Under the pieces are notes generated by a model, which saw only the letters and a list, made by a program, of their open reading frames with translations, was not told where the DNA came from and did no database searches. 64,000 nucleotides of DNA from Setaria digitata (Eukaryota; Nematoda; Chromadorea; Rhabditida; Setariidae), in the NCBI GenBank assembly GCA_003640385.1, contig RCAB01000311.1:1-64000 (forward strand), written 5' to 3'. The translations under genes and the position numbers were made by a program. Of this stretch, positions 13,401 through 26,600 are shown piece after piece; the first letter of the stretch is position 1, and the number at the start of each line of letters is the position of its first letter.

Positions 13401-16400
13401 CAAAGAAGGCGAGTAAAGGTACCAGTGATTCAAAACAAAAAACAAATATAATTTGGCGAGAATTTCATTACTCCGCTACCATTCTGTATCAATTTCCGTA
13501 ATTATAAATTGAAAAGATCATTTAGAAGTGAAGTGTTTGTGAATCATTTATATGGAAAAGTGGAAAACAAATATTTGTTTGTCACTTAAAAAAAAAAGAA
13601 AAAGAAAACCGATCTAAATGAACACATATGTAATCTAATGAAAAGTATGAGATAAATTATACAGAAGGTGCTCGCAAACATTTTGTTTATAAATGAACTG
13701 AACATATAATTATAGAATTTACTACAAATGCTAGTGGAGTAATGAAATTCTTCTTAAAAAGTATATTTGTTTTTTATTTTGAATTGCTGGTATTTTTATT
13801 TTGAGTCATTCTAACATTTATTCAGCTTTTCTGGTGATTGAAAATGTAGTGTAAACTTATTCACTCTCCGAAATGGCTCATAAATATATATTATATTAAG
13901 GAATTTCAATAATCGAATTTCTAAATTCATTTATTTTCTAGGAATGGTTCTAGTTCGTCGCTTTCATCTGTTACTGTGCCTTCAGCCGTTCAATCACAGA
14001 GGTGTAATTCTTCGGTAAAATTTGATTCTTAGCTATTATATTATGTTTCAAGTGAATAATCTTTTTCTCTGTTGAGTTACATATACTTTAACAAGAAGAC
14101 TCTGTAACTGGTGATAGATCTGATTTATGCAGCCATTTCTTACACTAAAGAGCTAGAGACAGTTTTATTTCTAAGATTTGAATTAGCGTAAAGTTTTTTA
14201 GCTTATGGTATTTAATTTGGTTCCCACTGGCGATGATGAATTCGTACCACCTTTTCCCAATATTTGTCCTTTTTTTTGCTGCTCGCCCTTCAACACCTAT
14301 CTTCTTTTCAATTCAGTGCTTTCTACTCCTTTCACTTACCAAGTTTACAGTTTACATACTTAAATTCTCTCCGTTGGTGCTAGTCGTACAACCCAACTGG
14401 ACCTGCGTCTTTACAATTCAGCTGTGTACAAACTCTCAACGCTTAATAGCATCATCATAGATTTTCTGTATTGGATAATATTAATCTGTTTCGTGCAGTC
14501 ATAATATTAATCTCAGTTTCGTGCAGTCATTTAGTTTGTTTGATCTGTTATTTGATAAGTTTGGTTAAAAGAGTGATTATCGAGAGGAATTGATATGGAG
14601 CTTCTGATTGTTCTGCTTGAAGTTCAGATGATTATCTTCAGCCAACCTTTGCACATTTATCTCCTTACAGCCGAATACTGAAAATTCACATTGTTGTTAT
14701 CAAATGTTTGTTATTTCCTTTCGTGTTGTTTATTTCAACAAGGATGACGTGAAGGGAGTTCATCTACCTGTTGAGGCTTAACTACTGAGTTTCATATTTC
14801 ATCTTGGTGCTTCTATTCAAACGAGTTTCTTGTATCTGTGATGAGAAGAAATATGTTTATCAGCTAGAGAACAAATTTGATCATCATTCCTTGTGTCTAA
14901 TAGCACCGTTCAAGGAATGAATTCATCATTTCCGACGCAACAAAGATATTCTCCATTCCTTCTATTCTTATCAGCAGTCTCATTTTGATCCTTCATGTAG
15001 TTTATTAATCAATTTAACAGCAAACTTGGCAATATTATTAATATTTTTAGTAATTTCTTTTTGAAATGTTCAAGCTTTCCGTGTGCACTCTCACCTTTGC
15101 ATAAAAGATTTAAGAGGAGGAACAGGCTCTTAATCTGCAACACAATCTCTTCTTCCTTCTCAGCTATTCAAAACTTTTAGTAAAAAAATGGAACTTTTCT
15201 ACTTTTTTAATAAATGGAATAGCTGGGCAGCTGTGAGTGGAAAGTTCCGCTTATTGCTACCATTCGATTACCTATATGAAATAACTAAGCAGTCTAACTA
15301 TGCTTATCATGTATGGTACTGCATTTCTGTCAGCCCGTAGTAACCTTGTCCAGCAATGTAATAGTAGAAATCTAAATTATATTTAGTCATGTTCTGCTCT
15401 TTAAATGATTATTAGGATTCACCAAATTGCATCATCTTTCTTATATTTCAAGCAAACTGATGGTTGTTCCTTCTTGTGATCAATCGTAGATTCCGACAAA
15501 TATAAGCGAAGAATTTTGTTGTTTACACTATATTCAAATTCATTGATCAATATCTGAGGGTTTTTATCAAAATACATTTCCAGAGGTCAGTGGCACGAGA
15601 ACAGAGTGCATCGCTTCAGGAGATGAGGCTGCGTTCACTCGAATCACAGGTGATCCGTATCTTCTTTCTTGCTCGCTATCTCTCTAACACGCAATTTTAA
15701 ATTTGCTTATAAGTCATTCGAATAAGTTTTCTGAAGTTCTTAATTGAAAACTTATTTATTTTTGTACCGAAGTTGAATTATACATGAGTTCATAATTTTT
15801 ATATTATACTTCCAAATGGACTATTCCGTAATAGAAGTAACAATTGCGTTTCTGATCGCATTTTTAGTAATTCTACTCAAATCTCAAAATGTTGCAATTT
15901 TTTGTTATAGCAATTTTCTTTTTTTTTTTAGTAAACTTATTATTTAATTAAGACCCTAAATTATCCAACCAAATGCTCTAGTTCAGCTCTTGACACGATC
16001 GGTTCTTGATAATTCTTAATCACTCTGGCTCGGAAAGTTTATTTTTCCTACCTGAGGGGTCTTTTGCACATGAAAAAAAAGCCTAAACTTTAGTCATAAT
16101 TTTCAGTTTCACAATAGGGGACAATCTAAAAATGGATTGCAAAAGAACAAATACTCAAGTACTTCATCATCCAAGGTCATATAACAAACAGATCTTTACG
16201 TTTGTTAGTTCTATTTGTGTGCCATTCCAAAATTTCAACTGTCCTCAATTTTTCATCTTTCTGTTTCAAATAAATGGAACAAAATTTGATTCGTTAGGAA
16301 TAACGCATTTGTGTTTTGTCAGCAGTAATAAAATTTAATAACAAATTGCTACAAATGCAAGTACAAAAGCGGAAAAAATGTTCCACTTCGAAAATTGTGC

Positions 16401-19400
16401 TCTAAATATTATCTTTCCATTTAAACCGATATCAAGGAGTATTTGGTTATTCAGTACATTGCTACCACTCCACTCTATCATCGCAAACCAATCTACCGAA
16501 ACTGAAACCGGGTCACAGTTGTTCTCTTGAAAAAACGTCGCACTTTCAAGACTTATAATTCCCATGCCGATTAAGTCTTCTCTTGTTGGCTCTTTTACTT
16601 ACTTTAACCAATTTACAAGCAACTCTGCTTACTCGTTTTGCATCATTCTCCTACGATATCCCAGTGTCTTCCGATGCAGTCTATCCAAGTGATTGTGATA
16701 TCAAAACCGACTTTTCTGTCGCAACTCTCATAATCCGTATAAGATAGAAAATTTACAATTGTAGACAAACTTGCTTCACCCATATTATTGCTATTTCCAT
16801 TAATTAATTGCCTCCATCAAACTAAGTTAAATTATTCTTTTTGTCTCTAATATTTATTGTGCAGCTGAATTAAGTGAATTAATTAGTTGTCCCTACAATA
16901 CACATTCTTTTCTATATTAAATCAGAGCATATAATTCTTATTGCTAGTGTGAAGTCTATAAAAGAGGTAAAAGATTCTGAATAAATTGAATTCAGGTAGA
17001 GAATCTCCGTGATCAGCTGCAAGACACAACTTCAAGGCTTGGAGAAACAAGAAGCGAAAACGAGCGTTTACGGTGCCTTTTTTTAAGTAGCGATGTAAGT
17101 TTTGAATACTTGAAAAAATTTTCAGCATTTCGGATCATTTTTCGGGTTTTTGGAAAATTTTGCTAGAATTTACGTCACAAAGTATTTGGAAAGAAAATTT
17201 GCATATTTTAAATTCTTTTCTGTTCTTTCAAGGCACAAGGTCTATCACAGTTACGACGAAGTCTTACTGCTGCTGAAGAAGACGTAATCCGAAAACGTGA
17301 AGAAATGGAAACTCTGCGGAAACAACTTGCTACACCTACTCGAGAAATCGATCAACATTCTGAAATCAGGTAGGAAATGAACGGCATTGTTGTTTTTTGT
17401 CATATAGCAGATTACTTAGTTGTAGTCTTTACTCTAAAAGATAATTAAAACATGTGATTGAACAGATTGTCGAAGTAGATACTGTTACGAAAGTAGAAAA
17501 ATGAAGTTTTGGAGCCTAAGCAGGCTGAAGTTTTGGGGATTAGGGACATTTGGCATAAAATTCTACCCTTAAATTGCTGATACAGTAATATGGAATTGGT
17601 GCTGAATTTCTAGGTACAAACAAATCGTTGATCAGTTTACGAATTTACTCAAAGTTCAAGTTGGTGCGTTGTCTCGTTTTGTGCATTCCAAGGCAGGCAG
17701 CGTTGAATATGCTGAGCTGCGACAGTGCGTTGATCAGCTGATTCGTCGAGTGGCTGGCCTAGATGAAGTCACTCAGATGGATGATAAAATGAATCTCATT
17801 GAGGAAACACTGAATAATGTCTGTGAAGCTTATGAACAGGTTTCAAAATTTCCAATTTTATTACCTTATTCGGATACAAATTGGCAGAACCGCTGAGATT
17901 CTAAATCACGGAAGGTATGCGATGCTCAAAGTTGCTTCCCAACGGATTATCAAATAAACATACTAGATAAAATTATATTTCCTCAGCGACATTGTAGGAG
18001 AAGTTAAAAGATAATCTTTATTGAGCTCTAAAATATCTAGCAATGATTTAGTCAATTACTTTTCTTCTTTGCAGTATCATATCAACACCTGTTCAGTTCT
18101 TAAAACATAATTGTTTGATATTATTTGTGGTACTGAATCCAACAAACATTCTTATCAAATACTTAAAGCTTCTTATCTTCAGGTAAGTAAAGTGTTGGTA
18201 AGGACGCAGCGCGAGACACATGAAAAAGAGGTTCTAACGGTAAACTTATCATTCTTTCTATTAATGTTTTCAACTGATGTTTTATGCAGTTTATTATGAT
18301 GTCTGGATGACGAAGTACCATAGTCTATACCATTTCAGGAACATGCGTCGTCGGAAGAGATTGCCGATGAAGTGCAAGATTTGGAAAACGAATTGGAAGA
18401 ACTTCATGTACATAAAAATTTAGTGTATAAGTAGCAATTTGATCCTTTTCCAACTCATAACGAAATGAAAAGTGTTGTAGAAAAATTTGAATTTCCTGTT
18501 TTTGATTCATAAATTGCTTCAAAACTTTTCGTCTTGGTTCCGAACTTAGTGAAGCTTTGTCGTTTTTAAATTTCAGGCTACCCATGCTGAAGAAATGGAA
18601 TCACTGCAATCTAAATTTGAATACCAATTAAAACTACTTCGAGAACGCCTGAATCACGAAGAACATCGACGAAAAAAAGCACAAGAGGAGTTGCAAACGC
18701 TAAATGTGAGTTTCTGACAACTTTGGTTCGATAAGTTTCAAATTTTGAAAGAGAAGCACCAAAAAGATTTAATTAGCAATGCCCATAAAAATTTTCTAGT
18801 CTCTGAATGATCACTCATTATCCACAATGAAGAAAACCCATGAAGAAATGTTGGCTGAACAAAGGCGACAGTACGAGGATCAAATTACTGCACTACGTGA
18901 GGAACATGCGGCGGAATTACAGGAAGAAAAGAAAGCCACTAGGTTCTCTTAATTTTTTTACTGTCCAAGTTCAACTGATTGTTAATGTCATAGGTAGGAT
19001 TTTCTTCCTTCTTTTACAACATCTTGTAAACTTTTTCTGCTCTTACTTCTTTCTTAATCCTCTGATGTAGTAGTCCTTTCTTTCCAGTTTCTATTCACAG
19101 ACAAGTTTGCACAATAATATTATCTTCTATATGAAATTCCAGGATGGCCCTGGATGCTGTACAACGAGCACATGATGCTGAATTGAGAAATATCAATGAA
19201 AAGGTTCGCAGTATGGGTAGTGCTGGCAGTAACAGTATCATTTCACTTCAAACGAACATCCCTTCGGAATCAAGAAGCGATGTACAGTCTGCAAGACAAA
19301 GGTAAGTAAGGCATTTGTTTACTTTTCGTCCAGACTGTTTAATTAATTTAATCTATTTATCTATTTCTCCCTTCATATACTTCCGTACTACAGTAAAATG

Positions 19401-20621
19401 TTGGAGCAAATGAGCACCGAACTGGCTCAACTGTCGGCTTTGTACTCGGCAAAATGTCTCGAGAATTCTCAGCTTGATGAGAAGATGTCTTTATTGCTGG
19501 CCGACAAAGAAAACCAGTCATCGTTGAAGTATTTGGACATTGCGTTTTTTTTCTCCTTGTTTACTTTTTATTTTTCAAGTGAATGAGGAATTTTTGGTCA
19601 TCTTATATCATTCATTCCTCTTATAATTTACAGCATTTATGAGCAAAATTGCCAACCATTTCATCGAAATTATTTTTTGCTTTCCAGTACGCTTTGTGAG
19701 AGTAAAAGAGATTTCATTTATTGCAATGTATAATTGTTGTTTACTTGCAGTGATGTAGAAGCACAAAATCGACGTTTACATCGTGAGTTACGGCAAAAAG
19801 ACGCAATAATTGAGGAATTAAGGCAAACAGTAGCATTTCTCGAGCGCCGAGCTGCTGATTTAACCGGCGATGAACTTCCAATCAAATATGGTAGGCCCAC
19901 AGTTTATATGGGACCTTACAGTTCATGTTCTTCTAATGTTTCACATGAATTTAACCGTCCATCATCGGATTGAGATCTAGTAAATAAGTAACCTAAAAGC
20001 AAATTATAGTGTCATCATTTGAAACGCGAAACATTTCGCTAGCCAAATTGTTTTGTCCTCTTATCCCAGTTCCTCCACTCTTAAGGTTTTCTGTTGAAAA
20101 CTCATAAATTTAGTGAAGTTCTAATTTCTTTCTCAAGTGAGATTATTCCTCAATTGATGATACAGATAAAGCTCATCACTGGGTTACTATATATCACTTA
20201 TACTTACACACTTTTCAAGGCTTTTTTGGCTGCAAGTGCAAGGGCCCTTGGGTATCATTATTATCCTTCGCTTCTTGGTAATTTTGTACGTGTCGACTCG
20301 CTCCCTTAAACCTCTTCTTTTTTTCTGAAAATTATTCAATTTCCGAAAATTTCCGTTCGAAAATTTAAGTTGTTTGCAGAACTGCCAAAACGACAGAATC
20401 GGTAAGCTTCCATATCCGTAAAAGAATTTGAAATTGGCTTGGCATTTTTGACTGAATTTGATTGATTTGATTTTCTAATGTCAAATCTATGATCACCAAT
20501 AATTTACAGTGGAATTCCCTTGACCTTACCGAATTTGATAGAATTTCCACTACCTTTTTTCAGTTTTAGAAATTTCTGAATATTTTTCCTACATTTTTGG
20601 TGATCGTAGACAGTACAATAA

Positions 20622-20653
<32 letters not shown>

Positions 20654-21612
20654 AGCTGTATGATGCATGCTTTTTTTTTATTTCTAGATGTGGTACCTTT
20701 CTCGATTAAGCATGTTGTTTGGGCTTTGCTAGCAGTTCTTAGTCCTTCCTGTTAGCCTTCTCTTTCTGCCTCGTTGCTTTCTGCCTTCATTTCAACATTA
20801 TCTGTGAAACGATTTTTGTCATAATTCGGATAGTTATTATTTCATAATTACTTTGATAACAAAATGAATAGCACTAGTGAGGTCCATATTAATGCCAATG
20901 ATATAAATCTGATATAATCTAAATATTTGATGTTTGTAAGCAGTAGCATTATCTATCATTCGTCTAGTGCTGTCATTTTAGTACCAAAGTCTTTGAAATA
21001 TGGGCTACTGCTTTTATTTGACATTATCAACTTTACCTTTCCTTTTGTAGAGGAACACGCAGATGGCGTACCGGTACTACTAGAGGAATCGGTGACACCG
21101 CAACCACCTCAAACTCATTCACCAACTCTCCAACAACAACTACCACAGATAGCTCTCAACTGTCCTTCAGTCAACAGCAACCTAACAGCACAACCAACAG
21201 CTGTCGCTCCATCGACTTTACGCCTCCTATCCGGTCAAGGAGTCAAATTTCGAAAAAATCGTCAAATGACGCCAAAAATGACTTCAAGACGTAATGGTTC
21301 GTAAACAAATTCGTACCATAATGTGTTATGTTAATAATATGTCATTTCCTGTCATCCTGAACATGATACACTCAATTTACACTCGATAAAAATATTTCCG
21401 GCGGAGGAACATCCCACCCCCCTGATATATTTTCATTTTAATAGGAATGAAAAATGGTTTCAGATGTTCGATTCCACAGCAACCCGGCGATACCAGTGAC
21501 TGAGATGACTACGGATTATTCTACTAACGAATTACGTCGTTCGGTGATTATCCCGGTCAGTGAACGGCGTAAATTCTTTGAAACAATCGCCGAATACAGC
21601 CATCCATTTTAA
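7474..21612 (+). CDS. outspread/MPRIP-type protein: two PH domains plus coiled coil (25 exons)
   Basis: Exons: 7474-7557, 7768-7833, 7941-8167, 8306-8456, 10200-10390, 11168-11294, 11735-11862, 12042-12150, 12343-12507, 12667-12803, 13025-13192, 13942-14014, 15584-15649, 16996-17094, 17233-17369, 17614-17839, 18183-18239, 18339-18407, 18577-18705, 18800-18942, 19143-19301, 19394-19528, 19751-19890, 21051-21296, 21464-21612. Total 3381 nt, 1126 residues, no internal stop. PH1 covers about residues 7-150 ([13 protein letters not shown], then closing helix [13 protein letters not shown]). PH2 covers about 293-400 ([22 protein letters not shown], closing [19 protein letters not shown]). A Ser/Pro/Arg-rich linker and a heptad-rich coiled coil of about 450 residues follow. 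This order is that of vertebrate myosin-phosphatase Rho-interacting protein (about 1000 residues), TRIOBP and Drosophila outspread, which link actin, RhoA and myosin phosphatase. The actin and phosphatase roles are inferred from the family. The start is chosen because the frame opens directly into PH1; the N-terminal extension of the human protein was not found. PH1 carries a Thr/Asn/Ser-rich insertion. The weakest models are the GC-AG junction at 8167/8306 and the last two exons. Confidence 0.87.
8168..8305 (+). other. GC-AG intron in the MPRIP-like gene
   Basis: The PH1 exon must end near 8167, because its frame meets a stop at 8214-8216 and no GT donor lies between the conserved part and that stop. 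Using GC at 8168-8169 as donor and AG at 8304-8305 as acceptor joins IR-W to WQSLL in frame and restores the C-terminal PH helix. This is a non-canonical but known intron class. Confidence 0.75.
14475..14528. repeat. short imperfect tandem duplication
   Basis: A 26-base unit at 14475-14500 is repeated with a 2-base insertion at 14501-14528. Both copies end TTTCGTGCAGTC. It lies inside the 1.57-kb intron 14015-15583 of the MPRIP-like gene, which otherwise shows nothing I recognise. It looks like replication slippage. Confidence 0.7.
19891..19973 (+). CDS. alternative terminal extension of the MPRIP-like exon 23
   Basis: If the donor GTAGGC at 19891 is not used, the reading frame continues for 27 codons and ends at TGA 19971-19973. 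This gives a shorter isoform ending in NRPSSD instead of the tail encoded by the exons at 21051 and 21464. Both options keep the frame. The spliced version fits better because phase 1 at 19890 matches the acceptor at 21051 and then the exon at 21464, giving an Arg/Glu-rich tail. Both may exist. Confidence 0.4.
20625..20654. repeat. poly-T tract of about 30 bases
   Basis: An uninterrupted run of about 30 T lies in the last long intron of the MPRIP-like gene (19891-21050), followed by shorter T-rich runs. The length in the assembly may be unreliable. Apart from this I see nothing in that intron except the alternative 3' end at its start. Confidence 0.8.
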
Positions 21613-23675
21613 TAAAAATATTTCGTTGTATTTCCGAAAAATAATTTCGCTCTTCAAAATAGGAAATTCCCAGTCCAAATCCCAATGATTTGTAGCGTTT
21701 AGAAGAATAAGAAAATAGGATGGAAAGGAAAATTTCAATTTTGACAGTCGTCGAAATCATAACTAACTTTAAAAGTTAAACACTCTTTTTTATTCCTGAA
21801 GTTCTAACCAATTCCTCGGAAAAGCCGTAAGCAAGTCCGGAATGAATAGTAGTCTTCTAAATGAGTGTTTGCTGACAGCAAACCAAGAATAAGTTTTGAG
21901 GCTAGCTATTCTTCCCAAATCTCTTTGGGGAAGTGCTCCAACAGTCTGTATCCTTACAAATAAATTTTTTCAAGAAGTACCAACTTCTTGATGTCTTCTC
22001 ATCTACGTTTATTCATCCTACTATCACTATTTCTTTCACCTATTCTTCCTTCTATCACTCAATTTTTGCCGGCTCATCACAGTTTCACTGTCTGAGAATA
22101 GGGGAAATCTAGTTTTGAGACTTCATTTTTCCCTAGAAATAGGGAAAATCAAGACTAGATAGATTACGAGATCGTATCTCACGCTTTTTCATAATTCTTT
22201 ACTGTCTTATTTGTTCTACTGATGGTCACCGACCTAAAAGCTTGGCTTCGTCCAGCTTCATTCCTAGGATTTAAAGCCTGCAATAAATTGTTCACGAAAT
22301 CTTTGGCACTCTCTTTTGGTCTTTTTTGAATAACAAAACCTTTTGGAAATCTGGTTAGAACTTCAATAGAAACGCGTCAGAACTGTAGGTTTGATATTAC
22401 CGTTGTGTTTAAACTCGATTAGGTTGGTCCGGCAGAAGTCACGAACCCTTTTCGTATAAAGGAAAATTGCTCCGATGTCTTCCTGATTTGGTGTTACTGA
22501 AGAATGAGGAGAAGTTTCTTATTCTGAATAATTCCAGACTTCAAGCAAGAAAATGTAGCTAACCTGCTTATCCCGTTTGATAATTTATAAGAATTTACTA
22601 CAGTACGAGTTTTTTAAACTATCCAACCGTCATTTCTGCAGTGTTAAACATTTAAATGCCCATCCACCTAACGAGCAATACACATTTGTTGCGATTCGTT
22701 TGCTGTCTGTATATCACTGTATAATAAAGGAATAAGTCCGTTGTTGTAACTTCCGAACAGATCTAAATGTTTTATATATAAAGCAACTTAGTTGCCGAAA
22801 ACCTCAAGTTTATTTCTCGCCGATAAAAATTTGGCTAGAAAACTGCTAATTCCACATATATTTCGAGAATATGTATTTTTCTAGATCTATTCCTGAAATA
22901 AAGGACATTTACATTAGAATATGCTACAAAGACAGAAGGTTAGTTAATTTCTATATTAGTGGAATTACCATTGAAGAACATGGAGCATCATGAATGATAA
23001 AACTATCACAAACGAGAACTAAAGGAACCGGGACGAAGAGAAATTAAAAAGACTACACAGGGACTTATTTAACACCGGAGTAAGAAAATAATCGCAGAGT
23101 TTGTAAATTATAAACATACAACATGTATATTATATAACGAGGCAACGTATATAGCCTTATTTTTATGTCAACGATCCAAAAAACATATGCTTTCTGGAAA
23201 TTTTCTACCGGGTTCAGAAAGGGATATCTATTAAATTTCTTAATTCACCCGATCAATTTTCCAACTGCTTTTACCAATGAATATTCAGCAGTAAGCATCA
23301 CTAAGCGCAATTGGCTTCATTCACTAACTACTGCGAGGTATTTGCACAAAAGTGTGTAGAAAAATTATGAGGGTGAGAACACAAATTTGGAGAAAATGAG
23401 GTCGTTAAGATATTCATACTAATATCATTTCGAACTAGCAGTATATACAAAATACAAAACGAAGCTAAGGACTATAAAGTAACATGTTGAGGAGTTTTGA
23501 CATAAGGAAATTTATAAGTTACAAGAACTGTTTCTATGATATCTTCATCAAACGCCAAAATTCTGTGCAACTATTGACTTTAACATAAAATTGTTAGAGT
23601 ATCTCCATTTTATCCCCTCTAAGAATTACAAAATGAAACAAAGCAAGTTTTGTACTTTAGGCATCGCATCAACCT
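21613..23675. other. intergenic region between convergent genes
   Basis: This holds the 3' flanks of the plus-strand MPRIP-like gene and the minus-strand aconitase gene. AATAAA at 21611-21616 overlaps the MPRIP-like stop codon and could be a polyadenylation signal, though it is very close. A perfect stem-loop lies at 22127-22148. No gene was recognised. Open frames at 23165-23359 and 23810-24010 have no family signal, and the second overlaps the aconitase gene. Confidence 0.6.
22127..22148. repeat. perfect 9-bp stem-loop with GAAA loop
   Basis: TTTTCCCTA at 22127-22135 is followed by GAAA at 22136-22139 and then the exact reverse complement, TAGGGAAAA, at 22140-22148. A GAAA tetraloop is stable in RNA. 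The element lies about 0.5 kb downstream of the MPRIP-like stop codon. It could be part of a 3' end or chance. Confidence 0.6.
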
Positions 23676-26600
23676 TTATCCTTTCTTCAGAGCTTTCATA
23701 TGATTCAGTGCCGAGCCAGCTTTGAACCATTCGATTTGAGCAGCATTAAAACTATGACTTAGCCAGATCTCCTCCTTTCTACCATCAGCATGTTTTAAGA
23801 TGCACTTCAATGGCTAAAAAAACGTGTTCAAATTTTGAGAGAATTCATTACCAGCACTCTCACCCACTTATTTTTTGGCTGATAACGAATCAAATGATTC
23901 TAGGTGCTTTGTATTATATAATTTTTATGCTTCAAATAATGCTGCAAAATGTAGCATGCTATGCAATTACTAACAAACATCAAACTACTGGAGTATTCCT
24001 TTATATGTAATGTATGGGGTTACCTAAGGCTCATGCAGAAGCTCCTACTAGAACTGATGGTCTTGGCTGGTGTATATCAAAGCTTGGTGGGGTAGGTATT
24101 TAGGAAGTCTTGAATTTTTTTTGGAAAAGAATTATCTTATTTCCTATGGATTACAAAGTGAAGAAAAACGCAATATAAGATTTGCATTTTATATCTTCTA
24201 TCTCCTTTAAAACTATAAAGAGAATAAAGCAAGAAAGAATAATAAATATAAAATGATTATAAAGAATAACCTTGCCGGGAGCGAAATCTTTTAATCCAAC
24301 TATTGATATTTTATCACTTGGATCGATTTTATCGTAATCTTTTGTATCACCAAAAGTTAACGGAAGCATTCCCTGCTTTTTCAAATTCGTTTCTGAAAAA
24401 AATTTCAATGACACCAAACATTTTGATATTTTACATAATAACCAATTTATTGTTCAGTTCAATTTAAATAAATTCAAATGTTCAGCGATTCTTTCTGTTT
24501 CTCTCGATTGTTGTATCCATCGTAAAAGGCATAAAAAAAAACCCAAAGATACCAAAGACATCAAAAAACTGAAACATAATAAAATTTTTTTGAAACATGA
24601 AATCATCACATGATTATTTCAAAAAAAAAGTTCAAACTTTTAAAAAAGTTTTACAAAAACTATTCAATAACCCATGAATATGGTCAATTGTAGAAATACT
24701 TTTTTTAGCACAATTCAACTCGCAGTGAGTTAAAATGTAAAACAGCTACCGTGAATCCGGGCAAAACTTTTCACAATAATCGCACGTCCACCAAGATGTC
24801 GAGGTTCTAAAGCTGCATGTTCACGCGACGAACCTTCACCATAGTTCTCGTCACCTATCGCTACCCAAGCTACTCCTTCTGTCTTGTAGTAACGCGCCGT
24901 TTGAGGTACCGTATCATATTTACCCGTTAAGTGATTGCGAACCTGCAATTTTTCTATAATCAAAGGAAAAAATAAAATAAAATAAAATTCCATTCATCAA
25001 ACCCTTCCTAACCAACAGCATTTCAGGAACTATTACCTTATTCATTTCACTATTCTCCGCATTGACAGCAGTGAGGAATAAATTATTTGAAATATTATCC
25101 AGATGACCACGGAATTTCAACCATGGCCCAGCAGCACTGATATGATCCGTAGTGCATTTCCCCTTTACCTATGAATTAAGTAGCATAAGTGAAAGGTAAA
25201 TTATGAAGACAATGACTATTTATTAGTGTAATTAGTCGCAACTACATTATGTTTGCAGCTTTTTCAACTACTTAACCAACCAAAATTAATTTATTTCAAA
25301 CAAATAAAGGGAAATGGAATATAGAGTTGTTTTAATGCAATTTACTTTAATCAGTATCAACATATCTTCCAAATCTTTTCCATCCCAAGGACTGAAAGGT
25401 TTCAGAAGTTGCAAACGTTCGCTGTTTTCATCGATTACAACATTACCATGTCCCGATGGAGCCTGATAATAGTTCTCACCTTGATCATAACCTTTTGGTG
25501 GCAAGCTATGACCGTTTGGTGGTTGCAGTTTGAACTTGGAACCTGAATTAAGCAAGAATAATTGTTTAAATCAAACCTCAAATCACAATTTCAACTGAGC
25601 AACCATTCTCATTTTTCAGAAATATATTCATAACCAATTTCTGGAAAACTCAACTCCATTTACAATTCAAACGAACATAAGTGTTAAAAAAAAAAACTTA
25701 TCCAGGCACACAAGAAAGTGTTACTTTACACAAATCTTAAAAAATCGAAGATTTTGGAGAAAAAAAAAAACTACAGGGAAATGATGCAAAAAAGCTACCG
25801 CTTGGAGTTTCAAGCTCATCTGTTCGTGGATCGAAATCAAGACGTCCAGCTAAAGTCAAAGCTGTGACCAATTCAGGTGAGGTAACAAATGCGTGAGTTG
25901 CAGGATTTGCATCGTTTCGGCCAGTAAAATTACGATTATATGAAGTTACAATCGTGTTTTTCTCGCCCTAAATACAAAATAACATATGCTCAAAATAAAT
26001 TTTACATCCTTGTAATATCTTTTTATCCTTCTTCAAAAAGGAATAATTAATAACAACGTTTCCAGAGCCTTACAAAATTTTTTCTTGCCTGAACGAGAAA
26101 GAAATTTTATAAAAAAGACAGAAAAAATTAGAAAAGTAAACAGGAAAAGCCTTTAATACCACCTTCTTAATATCTTTCCTATCCCACTGGCCAATACAGG
26201 GACCGCAAGCATTTGCAAGTACTGTGCCACCAAAATTTTGGAAAATTTTCGTCAAGCCATCTCTCTCCATTGTTGCACGAATCTGTTCGCTTCCCGGTGT
26301 TATTGTAAATTTCGATTTTGCCTTAACTCCCTTATCAAGAGCCTGGAAAAATCTTGATAAAACATTAGCAATGATATAAAAAAATATCTACCAGAAACTT
26401 CAATTAATGAAGTCTTTTATAAGCAAACTTCCTTTAATTAATCCACTAATTGTATCTTCGTTTTATATCTAAATAAATGATTTACTCCCGCACACAAGGT
26501 GCAATTAAATTCTTGAAATATACATCACATTCGACACCGGAATAATGTGCTCCCAAAGCATATTGGACAAGCAGACTTTAAAATAAACAAGCAAAAATTA

